Of a stretch of 64,000 nt of DNA, positions 1 through 12,093 are shown one piece after another. Below the pieces are notes generated by a model. It did not search any database, was not told the origin of the DNA, and worked only from the letters and a program-made list of their open reading frames with translations. The position numbers were made by a program, and so were the translations under genes. How positions within the stretch are numbered: position 1 is the first letter of the stretch; every line of letters begins with the position of its first letter. The DNA is from Daphnia carinata (taxonomy: Eukaryota; Arthropoda; Branchiopoda; Diplostraca; Daphniidae), in contig NC_081334.1 of the NCBI RefSeq assembly GCF_022539665.2, forward strand, positions 3,658,001-3,722,000, written 5' to 3'.

Positions 1-3000
1 CGTGAACGAAAAGAAAAATCCCGTTTTTTTTTTTTTTTTTTTTTTTTTGCTTGAGAGAAGCAAAAGAAATATTTTAACAATTGTCTCGTTTGATATCGCG
101 TAAATATTATCGGAATGGTCTTTTCACAGTGCTGGAAAGAAAGACGAAAACAAAAGGCACTTTGAGATCAAAGAATTATTACAGCAGCGGCCGCCGTGTC
201 GGCGTGAGAGATTAGCTCGTTCGTGTCCCACCTTTCCCCTTCCCCCTCCATCCCGACAATGAGAGTACAAGTAAAACGTTGACGCTTTGCCAAACGAGCA
301 GTGCTTTTAAAAAAAATAGTAATCACGCAATGACATTTGCCGGATAGCAACCGAATAATAAAGGGCACATGTTTTTTTTTGTTTTTTTTTCGTATTCTGA
401 TTAGAAAAGGACGGGGGGGGGAAAGGAATTTTCTCCCGATATTTTCAGTTTTTCTTGATGAGATTTCTCATCATTACGAGAGTCTTTAATTACAGGCTTC
501 CTCATATAGTTGATGGATGTGTGGGATCTCCCTTCTCGACATTTGTGGCCGTGAGTGCTAAGGTGTTGGCCTTTTACACACGGCTGGAATGGGGAAGTCT
601 CCTCATTGGTCCGCCCTTTTTTTTTTCTTTTTTTTTTTTTTCTGTTCTATTTCATTTTTAGCGATATCGATCGAAATAAAGAATATCATCGATGGACACG
701 TACCGTACGGGCTCAGTGGTTTTTGGTCCTCTATTTTTTTTTTTTTTTTTATTCGACCTCATTTGCATATTTGGCTGAGACCCGCCTTATTTATTTATTT
801 ATTTTTTTTTTTAGGACAAGCTTTTCTCCTCTTTAAAAAAAAAAAAAAACTTTCGAAAGACAAAGTCCGCAGTAGTTGTTGTAGTAGCAACTCGCCCTCC
901 ATGTAACACACAAAGTGTCTATCAAAAGAGTCGATCTGTTGTGCCGGACGGAACAACAACAACAAAGTGTTATGTGTTGCAAAACGTGGGCTTGTACACA
1001 ATGGAGATGATGTATGAATAGTCGACACGCTATTACGCCATTTACACATACATGTTTTTTTTTGCTATGAATAAATTTTCCGTTTTTTTTTTTTTTGGCT
1101 TTAAACCAAAATATTTATCCTGTACCACCTGGATAGGTATTTAGGTTAAACAGCAATCAGCCATCACAAATAATCCGTCCGGGTCAAAGTTTTTTGAAAG
1201 AACAGCGTGCGAGTGTGCCCGATCGCCTAAACTACGTAATAAGCTATTAAATTAAAGGGAGAAAAAAAAAAAAATTCTTAACCCAATAAGAGGGGAACTG
1301 TCTATCGGTTTTTTTTTTGAAAAATGGGGAGGACGAGATGATGGGTCAGAGACATCCCGCAGCGCCAACTCCCGCGGCCATAGCCTTCCGTCACAGCGTG
1401 TGCTTAGACGTTGTTTTTCTTCTCGGGAGCGCACGCGTTCATTTCAAAGGGGAATGGAGGGGTTCTTATTAAAAGAGATTCATGGATGATGTATGAACGT
1501 TTTGTTTATTTTTTGTTTCGGTAGAAAAACAAACAAAATCGGATATCCGTGTCGACATTAACGTCCGCATTTTTTCCCGCTCTTTAGCTCCTCCCCGAAT
1601 TGACAAATTACGATTTTTAAATGCGGGGATTTGATTGAGTTTTTTTTTTTTTTTTTTTGTTTAAAGGTTGTGGAATTCTTGCGACCCAAGTTTTCTCCGC
1701 TCGGAGCTCTTTTTCTCCATCGAAAGAATTTTTCTTACAAAAAAACAAAACAAAAATGAATAGCCGTAAATTATTATTTCGGTTCGCCTCCAGTTGGCGG
1801 CTTGTATGAGCTGCTTTGGCGATTCTCTAGAAACAAACGCTAGCGTGTAATTCCACACGAGAGAGAAAGCCTCCCATCACAAAAAAAGCCCCCCCCCAAA
1901 AAAAAAAAAAACAATAGGCTACTTTGTCTGGCCGTTGTAGCCTCTCCATTTTTTGATTTACGACGAAACGTTGAGCCGCCATTTTCGAAAGATGTGAGAA
2001 GGGCGCGAAATGGATGTCTTTTAAAAAGAGCAGGGAATTTTCTCCTGTTGGAATGCTGTGGGCTAATATAATGTGGCCTCGTTTGGCCAGCAAAGTCGGA
2101 CGACGGGGCAAAAGTCTAGACTTAATTCGCACCCGCCATCATGTAACACATATGAGGAAATGTTTTGGAAAAAGAAAAAAGATTGTTTTCTTTTATATAT
2201 TTCGCTAATCATTTGAACGGGGTCTGCGCTCTCTCTACATTCCGCGTAACATTCTTATGATTATTACAACATCGCGTGCCGAGGTGACGCCCATCTTCAT
2301 CGGTCTCGCATCATTTCCCATCACTAAAATAAAAAGGAGGGGAATTTAAAAAAAAAAAAAAAAAGAAACTAATTTCAAAAAAATTACTCGTTCCAGACAT
2401 TCATGTGTGTGGATTTGTTTTTGTTTTTGTTTTTCCATCTCGGAAGCCTAAAGACAATTCACAAGTTCAAGTCCGATTCCTCTTGGCCCTTTATTTTTCT
2501 GAATTTAGCCTAAAGAAATTAAATTTAAAATGCCCATATTTGCATGTCTACCCTGTATGTAACAATTGTACGGCTTCCTCTATTGTTGTACAATTTTTTT
2601 TTTTTTTAAGAACTCTTTGCAAAGGGGCTCGTGATTGGCCCTCGGCCATTTGATAATTCCCTCCCTACTGCGGGTGTTTACCTGGCAGCGGCTGCGTGAC
2701 AGGTCGGTTGTTGTTATGCTACAACCACATCGTGAATCATTCCCAAAGCTACGGGTAGAATTGAAGCAATGTTGCCTAATCGTTTCTAAGACAATCTTTT
2801 TTTTTTTTGTATTCCGGAAATCTAAAAAAGGCCAATTTAATAGAAATAATTGGCCTTTTTTTTTTCTAAACATTTTGGATTAGACGTGGATTAAATTTCG
2901 AAGGACGAGTAACAAAGAAGTTTGTCTTGACTATGAAACAGTAAGCAAATAAATGCGTGAAAGTCTTGATATTTAACAAAAGAACAATTGCAATTGAGAT

Positions 3001-6000
3001 TTTTTGAAGAAAAAAGAAATGGGTCTTTCTCCGAGGGTAGAAGAATATGCAGACAGACAGACGTAGACATACAAATATGTTAGACGCTCGGGGAAATTGG
3101 ATACGCTTGCGAGGGATACACACACACACACAAAAAAAGACCCCCGATGGAAAGCAGCCCAGCAACAATCTCTGCACAGTCTACTGAGTTAGGGCATTTT
3201 TGAATAATAATTTTTTTTTTTTTTAACTTGGCGCTCCGTGACCAATTGGAGATTGTTATCAAATCATCCCATTGACTTTGTCATATTTTGCTTCATCATT
3301 TTTTTTTTTTTCTTTTTTTCTTTTTTTTTTTTGCTCGTCTCATTGCCCAGCTGCTGTTTTCCTTTTTGGAGTAACAAAAATCTCAGACATTTTTTTTTAT
3401 TGATTAAAAAAAAAAAATTATAGTTTTCTGAATTTCCGTTCGCGTGTCCCTCTGCGGTCTGCTAACGTTTCCGGTGTTATCCATATAATTGAGGGAAGCG
3501 TCCCTCTACATGACCGAATGTTTTTTTTTTTTTTTTTTTTTTTCAAAAGAGAAGCAACAGGTAGACTCACTATGTGTAATCATCTATGGTCGGGGGAGGG
3601 ATGTAACATTGTCGTAAGACCGCACGCATAGTTTTGTGTTTTAAATTGTTCTGGCCGTTGGTCGAGTGCGATTCAATTTCATGGCGCACTTCCGCCTTCT
3701 TTTTCTCCCCTCTCTACTTAAAAAAAAAAAAAAAAAAACAAGGGTGGGACGCGCGTTGAAAACGCGTGTGTTGGATCTAAACATTCCGATGTTTTGATTT
3801 GTTTTACTTTTGTTCGTTTTCTGTTTGATGACCAATCACAAATCAAACAAGGAATCGGAAATTTAAACAAAAATATTTTCTTTTGTTGTGTTTTTGAAAA
3901 TCGATGAATAAGAGATGAGAACCCAAGTGGGGACGACATTTTTAAAAGTGCGCCTATTTTTTTTTCAGGGAACTAAAAACGATCGCGGGGTGTCGCCGGA
4001 TTTATTCCGACACTTTTTTTTTTTTTTTCTTTACAAAAAAGTTAAAAAAAAAAAAACCCGGTGTTAAATGTGACGATTTACTACCCAGGGTTGTTTCTTT
4101 AGACACCTACTTTTCGCTGGATGTTTCTTTTTATTCAATACTATTATTCTTTGAAAGAAAATAGCAAAAGAGAACCCCTTCTTTTTTTCTTTCAAAAGAG
4201 GAATTGTATGGGATATCCGTGTCTTTTCACTTTGTTTGTACGTTTGATGGTCTTTTGCTTTAGTCGACGGGGTGTGACCTGTTGACCCTTGTGGTTCGAA
4301 CCACAGGTGTCCCTCAAAAATATAAATCGTACGGTAGGGGGGGGGATGATGATGCTGCATACACACCTCTTACAGTATGTCTTTTAACATTTGTTATGAT
4401 TTTTCTAAGCAAAATCCCCCCTTTTTTTTTGACACCTATTTTTTTTTCTTAGGGGGAGGGGGTTTGTGAGAACATGTTTTCCTTTTTTTTTTTTTTTTTT
4501 AAAGATTTTGGTTTTAATTTTGTTTGATCTTATGAGGAAAAAAAAAGAACTGGACTGACCAGAGATTGATAGTTAAAAAAAAAAAAAAAAAGATTCGATT
4601 TTTTGTTTCATTACCCCTATAATAAAATGGGATCATTATAAATGAAAATTAATTGGATTTTCAGTTTCCTGGTAAATGTGAGGAAAAAAAAGAGAGGGGG
4701 GGGGGGGCGGAATTTAGAAAAAAAATCATGTGATGCGGGTCTCTATCTAATCATCCCAAATGAACGTTTATGAAATAACGAATTCTTATACATATATATA
4801 TATTTTTCCTCGATCATCAGACGTCCTATTAAAGTAAAAAAATCGTAAAAAAAAAAAAGAAAAAATGGTTGGAATCGAGTCTTCTAGGGGGTAACGCGAT
4901 ACACAAGTCCGTGGGTGGGGAACGTAAACGTAAAAGGGTTACCTGATTGAGATGCGATTTTTTTTTTTTTTCTTTCTGAAATTGTATCGCACCGTTGCCT
5001 CTTTTGATGGTCTACAACTCGAATTTCGATTATGATCCACTGGAGCGCAAAACATGATACAATACAGTACATCCCCCCCCCCCATTTCGTTTCTTCAAAA
5101 TTAACAATCAAGAAGAGGAAAAAGGTGGGGTTTTTTTTTTTTGTTATCTACAACGACTCGAATGAAAAAAAAAAAAAAAAAAAATGGAGGGACCAACAAA
5201 CATGTCGAGGCGAGTTGGGACGTGTTTCACCACAGCAGCCACATTCTTCACAACAGTTCCACAAAGATATAGAGGGGGGGGGAGGAAGGTATTCTTTGTC
5301 CGACAGGGGGAAGCTTTACAACCGCAAGTTGTTTGGTGAGGGAAGTAGAAGCAACGAACGTAGGACGGAACCGTGAAGACACCACGTCTTTTAAAGAAAA
5401 TGTTTTTTTTTTTATTTCTTTTTTTTATTTAGCAAGTGAATGAGAAAAGTTTTGAATGGATCGATGCGATCTGTACGGTAGGACAATTGTTGTCTTATTT
5501 GGGGGACTATCGATAGGATCGTCTGTTGGGTTTAATGAATAGAAAAAAAAAAGAAAAAGGAAGGTGATATGGGATAGGGGATTGATGTGACGCGGACAAT
5601 GGCCTTGCGACATTCCTGATCAATTAAGAAGAAACAAAAAAAAACGAAAGAAGATGAACTGATCTCTGCTCCCATACAAATGGGATTTGAATGTTTGGAT
5701 GGATTAATTGTGTGGGGTGCATCTCTTGTCATCTATCGGCAAGGTATTAAACAAACATTTTCCAAGAAAAACAAAAGATGTTTTCCCCCTTTTGTTTGTT
5801 TTTTTTTTCTAGCGAAAGAAACTAATGAACGAGACGAAAAACAAATCCCGCTGTGCATTTTAATTCTTAACGATGGCTGGGGTCAAACTTAATTTTTTTT
5901 TTTTTTTAGTGGCGGTCAGTTCGAAAACGTTTTAAAAATACACCGCGCATAACTCGTCGATGGTTAAAAAATGCCGCCGCATTCATTTCTCTCTGTGTGT

Positions 6001-7915
6001 TAATGAATCAATTGATAGCCAATTAGTTTAGTATTTACTTAAATGGACTCCTGCTGATTTTTTTCCCTTCGATTCAAATCAATCCCCCCCCCCCATCTAA
6101 ACATTTAAAAAAGAAAAATTCCAAATCTTTCCCCGGAGTCTGACGTGTCATCAGCCCGCAGCACATATCCATCTTGTAGAGTCCCCCCTCCCCCTTCCAA
6201 GAGGTAGGAAGGAGATAGGGAGAAACGATGGACATGTATCACTGTATACCGTGACCACACAACGGACACGTTTTCACATCTGTTGAATTATTCATTTTCT
6301 TATTTTTTTTCTTTTCTTCTTCTGTTTCGCGATGGGCTTCGAATTGTTTATCGGGAGCTTCTCCAATCGATGAATCGCGTTGGGTGTGGTATAAAAGTAA
6401 TATTGGATTGTGCGATTTAAAAATCGGTGAAGGAGGTGTAAGCATTTAAACGGCTGTGGAATGTCTGAAGAAAGTAAATGGGCAATGGAAGGGAAGTGGA
6501 ACATGTTTTTTTTTTTTTTTATTAAGTATAGTGCGCCCTTGTGCAAAGACGAGGGCTCTTTATTTTCCCCTTACGGTGGACTGGTGCTCCGCCCACTGCC
6601 GTGTGCGCCCTCTGGCGGCCTCACCTGGCAAGTGAGCGGTTCTCGCTGCTCTGAAAAAAAAAAAAGAAGGAAATAAAGCGCCCCTTATTTTCTTTGGAAT
6701 GAACTAAAGCTTCTCTTCCCATAGGGGAGTGAACAGAAGAAGGGAAGTGTGTAAAGAAACCAGTTGCTCGGCGAACGTGCACGACATTAGACGTGTGTGT
6801 CATCCTACTCTCGCGAACTCCTTTCAAATTTTCGTTGACAAAGTTATTTGAAAGGGGGAAAAAAAAGTGGCTCATTGTGATCCCTCACCAGGTTTTTTTT
6901 TTTTTTTATTACAACCATTTTCGTCTTTTTTCGGAGAAACGTTTGTGTAAAAGAAGAAGAAGAAGAGGCTCTCCCATACACATAGCGGATTATTTAAACA
7001 TCACAAGAACAAACCAAAACGGACTGCCATAAAAACTCGTTTTTTTTTTTTTTTTCCCTCTCAGTTGAAAGGAGACGTTTCAATTTTCTACGATTGGGAT
7101 TTAAATAGAAAAGGTAAACGAAAAAAAAAAAAAAGGGCACGTACAATTCTTTGAGTGTTTTATTTTTATTTTTTTTTTTTTGGTGGAGGGGCTTCCGGAT
7201 TCCGAAAAGGTGCGAAGCCGCTCTAAAAAAAAAAAAAGATCTTCTTATTTTACGACGAGGCAATTTTGAAAAAAAAAAATGTGAAATTTACGACTCGGTG
7301 ACAAATCTGCCGAAGAATTTTTTTTTTGTTCCTATAGGTGGGGTTTATGGTTAAAGTGAAAACGTTGGATCGATATCAATAGTTGATTAAAAAAAGAAAA
7401 AGAAAAATGACGGATGATTCGGGGAGAGTTTTTTGGAAAGTGGGACAACGCCCGTCTTCCGTGCAACATTTTTATTTTGAACCACAAAATGGGGAATTGA
7501 TATTGGACCTCGTTTTCATTTGTCAGATGTCGTTTGCAACATTGTACAACAAGTCGCCGAAAATGCAGACCGAGTTTTGACAGTGGCTTTTCCTTGTTCT
7601 CACGCGGGGCCAGGGGAAATTTGATATCAATAAAAAAGCATCAGCCATTTGCATACGTTTCAATTCTGCGTTGCACATCATTGTTTGTTTTTCAAAGTTT
7701 GCACGTCTGCCAAACGTAGCTGAAAATCAAATAGAAACTTTGATCTGAAGAGAGAACAAACCTGTTAGACATTTTGTCCCTTTTTTTTTCTCATGCCAAT
7801 CTTGGACGTTTGCCCGCACAAAAAGAATTTGAATAAAATGTTATTGGCATTGGAAACATACTTGCTGTCACATCGCATATATTCAAATGAGTTTTTGTTT
7901 TGATGAATTGCACAG
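1..7915. other. Long gene-free stretch, intronic or intergenic
   Basis: I see no convincing exon here on either strand. The stretch is AT-rich and packed with poly(T), poly(A) and poly(G) runs of 9-25 nt (for example 24-48, 3522-3543, 5166-5184), which create many spurious Phe/Lys-rich open frames. The exon starting at 7916 appears to continue a reading frame from further upstream, so at least part of this stretch may be a long intron of that gene. The only other signal noted is a CTCF-like site near 6.6 kb. Confidence 0.6.
6605..6618 (-). promoter_or_regulatory. CTCF-like binding motif
   Basis: The 14 bases read on the minus strand as CCGCCAGAGGGCGC. This agrees at 13 of 14 positions with the vertebrate CTCF consensus CCASYAGRKGGCRS as I remember it, and contains the AGGGGGCGC-like core reported for arthropod CTCF. 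It sits in an unusually GC-rich, homopolymer-free patch (about 6575-6650) within AT-rich DNA. Binding is inferred; nothing here proves occupancy. Confidence 0.4.
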
Positions 7916-10820
7916 GTAGAATTATCATCGCAAGGAGACAATTTCACGCAACAAATATGGTTAATGTACGGACAATTTGAGCAAGTGGTGGACCGTTTCA
8001 ACAGCCCCGTTGAAGAAGTGATCCGGCCGCAACGTCACACGGCCAGACGTCGCGTCACGCGCCATATCCATCCGACGACGATGAGCAAGAGCGGAGAACG
8101 TCATCGCGTCGCCGCACGACGTTCGTCCAGTTTCGTCAGTGACTCTGAATCGGACAGTGAGTTGGAAGTGCCCAAGATGAGCGGACTGGCCCGTCAGGGC
8201 GTGTACGGAAGTCGTTCGGCCAGCAGTCGCTTGGGATTGAACCCGCTCCTGGAAACGATCAGCGTCATTGGCGATTTGTGCGACTCTGACGACGCCGTCG
8301 ACGGCCCAACGTCGAGCGCCACGCTCTACGCCGGATCGAACTCGGTCGATTCGGGATACAAGAGTGCGTGCCCGACGCCCGATTGCTTGATGCCGGCGCA
8401 CGACGCCAACAATTACATCAGCGCCAGGTCCGCATTACCTCCGCCCGTCCTGCCTAAATCGCGGCGGACGCTGCCCGCCGTCCCGATGGCGGCGGCCGCC
8501 GCTCACCTTCGCTCCTCGGCGCCGGACACGCCGCTCGATTTGGATCATTTGACGTCGCTGCGTCGCACCTTGTTGACGGCCATCGAACGCTACGACACGA
8601 AGACTAAAGAGCTTATCGATCGCGATTTGCCCAGCAAATCGATCGATCAACATCAGCTGCAATCAGCCTCGCCCGGCAAACCGGAATGCGATCGCCAGCC
8701 GGACGACGACACGGATCGAGGTACAGTCCTTCTTTTTTGTTTTTATGGTTCAAGTTTTCATTTTTTTCGTGATTCACGACACGTTTCGTGAATGAAATTA
8801 TAGACGTTGTTAGGCGCACGCCATTTATTTCAAAAGTGTGTGTAAAGACGAGCGCGCGCGCGCGCGTTATTTAAACGTAATAAGGATGAAATGATGTTCT
8901 CCTTTTTTTTTTTTTTGTTATGTTTAAAGAGATGATGACCGGATGGCGGTCCGACGGTTGGGCGGAGTCAAATCTGGAGGTTGTGGCTAGAAATGACAGA
9001 TGCAAAACAGTTTTTTTTTTTTTTTCAAATTGAAATTGAAAAATAATTTCTTGTCTTTATTTTTTTTTAACTGTCGGCTTTGTTTTTTTTTTTTATTGTT
9101 TTCACGTAAAAAAGAAAAGAGGGTTGGAAAAAAACAGCATCCGGGTGGCAAAGCCCCGCGGTTATAAATGTCGGGATGACTCCCGACATATGGGCGCTAA
9201 CGTAAAGTTTTTTCTTCTTTTTTTTTTTTACAGTCATTGCGTAATGACTTACAGACTCGAAAACATTATTTTTTTTTTTTTGTTGTGTTTTTAAAGAAAA
9301 GAGGAATAGAACAGGAATACGGGCAGATGAATAAATTAAAGATCGGACCCTTTTCTATGGTTGCAATTGATGTGGCATTAGAAAGAAAAAAAAAACGAAA
9401 GAGATTGTTGGGAGCCCCCTACGAATCGAAATCGCCTTTACGCATTTCTCTTCTTCTTCTATTTTTATCGGTTCTCGTGTGGCTTTAGCCGCGACAAGTT
9501 TGAAAGCTTTTTGTGGGGGGTGGGAGAAAGGAAACCCTAGACAAGAAAAAGGAAAATGGACAGACTAATGTTCCACACACGCGGCAGACAGAGAAGACAC
9601 AAATGTCGTCACTCTGCTGGAAACTAACGATGGCTATCTTTCTTTTTTCCTTTCCCCCCCCCCCTTTTTTTTTTTCTTCTTTTGTTCAATAGTTTCCACG
9701 TGTTTTTTTTTCCTCTTTTACGAATGACCCTTTTAACCCTTTTTTTTTTCAAACCACAACATTAAAAAAAAAAAAATAATAAAAATTCCCTTAATCAAAG
9801 CGGATATTAAAAAATAGTTTCTAGTTTTCCCAACAGCTTCATTTCATACGTTTTCTCTTCAATTTTCACTTTCAATAAATCTAGAAAATATTATTATTAT
9901 TTTTTTTTTTTAATTTAACGATCGACCTCATTTTGAAACGAAAAAATTCCTGTCTATAACGATCAATTTTTTTTTTTCTTGTTTCCTACCATATAAAAAC
10001 AGGGTGTTGCAAATTGCCTAAAGGTGAACTGAAGGAGCCGGACGATGAACAAGACGGAGCCACCCGTTTCTCGCGGGTAGCGCATTGCATGCTGGAAATC
10101 ATTGAGGATCTTCAGCGCCACCAGCAACAGCAACAACAGCAAGAAGAATGTGGCGTGGCAGACGCGCCGGCCGTTATGGCCGATGGGCCCGTAGTGCCAC
10201 CGAAACCCAGTCGCATTTCGACGGCGGCTCCGGCCACGCCGCCACGGGTGGCGCGTCGAGGACGTCGCAAGTTGCCCACGCCGACGCAGCAATTGATTGC
10301 GAACGATGGGGCCGATGCGGCCAGCGATTTGAACGGCGCCGATTATCATTTGTACGAGGAGATCATCTACGATTTAGCTGGTTCGAATTTGGCGCTCAAT
10401 TCGAACGAGAAACATTCGAACGTTTCGTGCCCGCCACCTCTGCCGGCCAGGCCGGCTCGACCTGCGCCCACGGTGGGCTCTTGTCTGAGCAGCAGCGTCG
10501 TCAAGCCGTGGTTGAACGTCATCAAACCGCTGCGTAGAGACCGGAATAATCAGCTGATTCGCAACAGCACGTCGTCGACGAGTCACTGCTGGACGTCTAA
10601 AATGGCCAACAAACTCGGCCATCACACGGACGTTGCCCGTTCCAATGTGTACACGTTCGCCAGCCATCCGCAGCACACACCTCAACAGCAGACGGCTGGC
10701 TGTCATAATAATTCTGCTATTATTAATCCGTTTCATCCGTTGCCCGGCCGCAACGCCAACGTCCATCACCACCACCACGAAGACGAGTACGGATTCCGGG
10801 CCGTCTCGCACATGGTCTAG
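7916..10820 (+). CDS. Unrecognised Pro/Ser-rich protein, last two exons
   Basis: Two exons fit together: 7916-8720 (acceptor TTGCACAG, donor GTACAG) and 10003-10820 (acceptor AAAACAG, stop TAG at 10818-10820). The first leaves one base and the second supplies two, so the phase matches. The frame is already open at 7916 before the first Met (7964), so translation probably begins in an upstream exon outside my model. About 540 residues are visible. The first exon has a Ser/Asp-rich acidic patch (SDSESDSELE) and a Gly/Ser stretch; the second has a polyglutamine run, proline-rich motifs of the SH3-ligand type (VPPKPSR, LPTPTQQ), a Tyr-containing acidic patch (LYEEIIYDL) and a poly-His run near the C terminus. 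No catalytic domain is evident. Codon use is GC-rich compared with the surrounding introns, which supports real coding. I do not recognise the family; a cytoplasmic scaffold or adaptor is only a guess. Confidence 0.75.
8852..8866. repeat. (GC)n dinucleotide repeat
   Basis: Alternating GC over 15 bases inside the intron between the two exons of the upstream plus-strand gene. Such tracts can adopt left-handed DNA, but no function is implied. Confidence 0.9.
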
Positions 10821-11137
10821 ATTTCTTTTTTTTTTTTTTTTTCTTTCTTTCTGTATTTCATTTGCTCCTTTAAATCACAAAATTTTTAACTAAAATAATT
10901 TACTTACTATAAATATGAATGTGCATATTTAAACGTATGCAAATTGGATTTCCGCATTGTCCCAATTTTTTTTCCCAAACGCCTCTCTGCCTGATTGTGT
11001 TTAAACCGTGTGCGTGTCAAACCTGTTTTTCTTGTGGCAAAAGTGTAAAGATGGCAACATCTTTGAAAAGGGGGGAAGAGCTGGCAGCTTAAAAAAAAAA
11101 AAAAAATGTGACTGAAAAAGTTTTAAAAAAAAAAATG

Positions 11138-11143
11138 AATAAA
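11138..11143 (+). terminator. Candidate polyadenylation signal
   Basis: AATAAA about 320 bases after the stop codon of the plus-strand gene, in an A-rich stretch. A second candidate, ACAATAAAA, lies near 11452. Chance occurrence in A-rich DNA is likely enough to keep confidence modest. Confidence 0.35.
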
Positions 11144-12062
11144 AAAAAAAATATTTGTAAATGTTTTGTATAATAGGGCAGGGTTTTTTGTGGTGATTTC
11201 ATTCTGTACTGCTGCTGATGCTGCTGCCTTATTATAAGCCCCCCCCCCTACGCTCGCGTCATTGAAATTTGCCTTTATTGTGGAATGTGTGACCTTATTT
11301 CCTCATCTGTGCTCTCTTACCTGCCAGCTCCGCGCCATTTTTATATAATAACAATAATAATAAATGTTATATCGTCCTCATTCTTTCTCTCTCTCTCTCT
11401 TTCTATAGAAAAAGAAGAGGCAAACTCTTTTCAATATCCTTGTACGTCAGTACAATAAAAAAAAGAAGAAGAAGAAGACGGGAGACAAATAACTGGTTCA
11501 ACCTCAAAGAAAAGAAGAAGATAACTATACCGGGTTTGTAACGTATTTATAGAGAGAGTTTTCTGTTTAAAAAGTCTAGAGTTTAAATATTAAGGTTAAG
11601 GGGAGAAACCGACCGTACAATTTCGAGTGGCGTGCGGGAGCTGCAACACTTCGTCAATGGAATTGTGTTTGAACGCGACGCGTGAAATTTCAAGTTATGC
11701 GAGTCAAACGACTTTTTTAAAAATGTCAACAGGTATGATTTGAAAAAAAAAAAAATGTTTGCGTCGACAAACGTTGAACGTAGCGGAAAACCGCATCGAT
11801 AAAAAATTGTGCAATTACATTTAAACTTTTAATTGGCATTTTTTTTTGTTTTTAAAACGAACAAGAAAAAGGAAACCTGTTTCAGGTACGTGGACTTACG
11901 TCCATTTTGTTTAAAGACGGAGAAATTATACGAAGGGGGGGGGGGGGGAGGCGGGGGGACTATATGAAAAAAGGCCTGCAGGTAACAGGGGCGGATAAAA
12001 TAAAAAAAAAAGAAAAAACAATTTGAGAAATAAGAGAAGCTCAAGAAAGTGCCCGAAAGGTC

Positions 12063-12093
<31 letters not shown>

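Noticed and set aside
555..906. Overlapping Phe/Lys-rich open frames
   Set aside because: They consist mainly of translated poly(T) and poly(A) runs; many similar frames across 1-38 kb were ignored for the same reason.
4284..4302. Perfect inverted repeat TGTGGTTCGAACCACA, reminiscent of a tRNA T arm
   Set aside because: The stem would enclose too small a loop for a T arm, and no A box, anticodon arm or acceptor stem can be formed with the flanks.
7600..7626. Short similarity between 7604-7626 and 15766-15787 (GGGCCAGG...TTTGATATC)
   Set aside because: About 20 bases with a gap, no extension on either side; consistent with chance.
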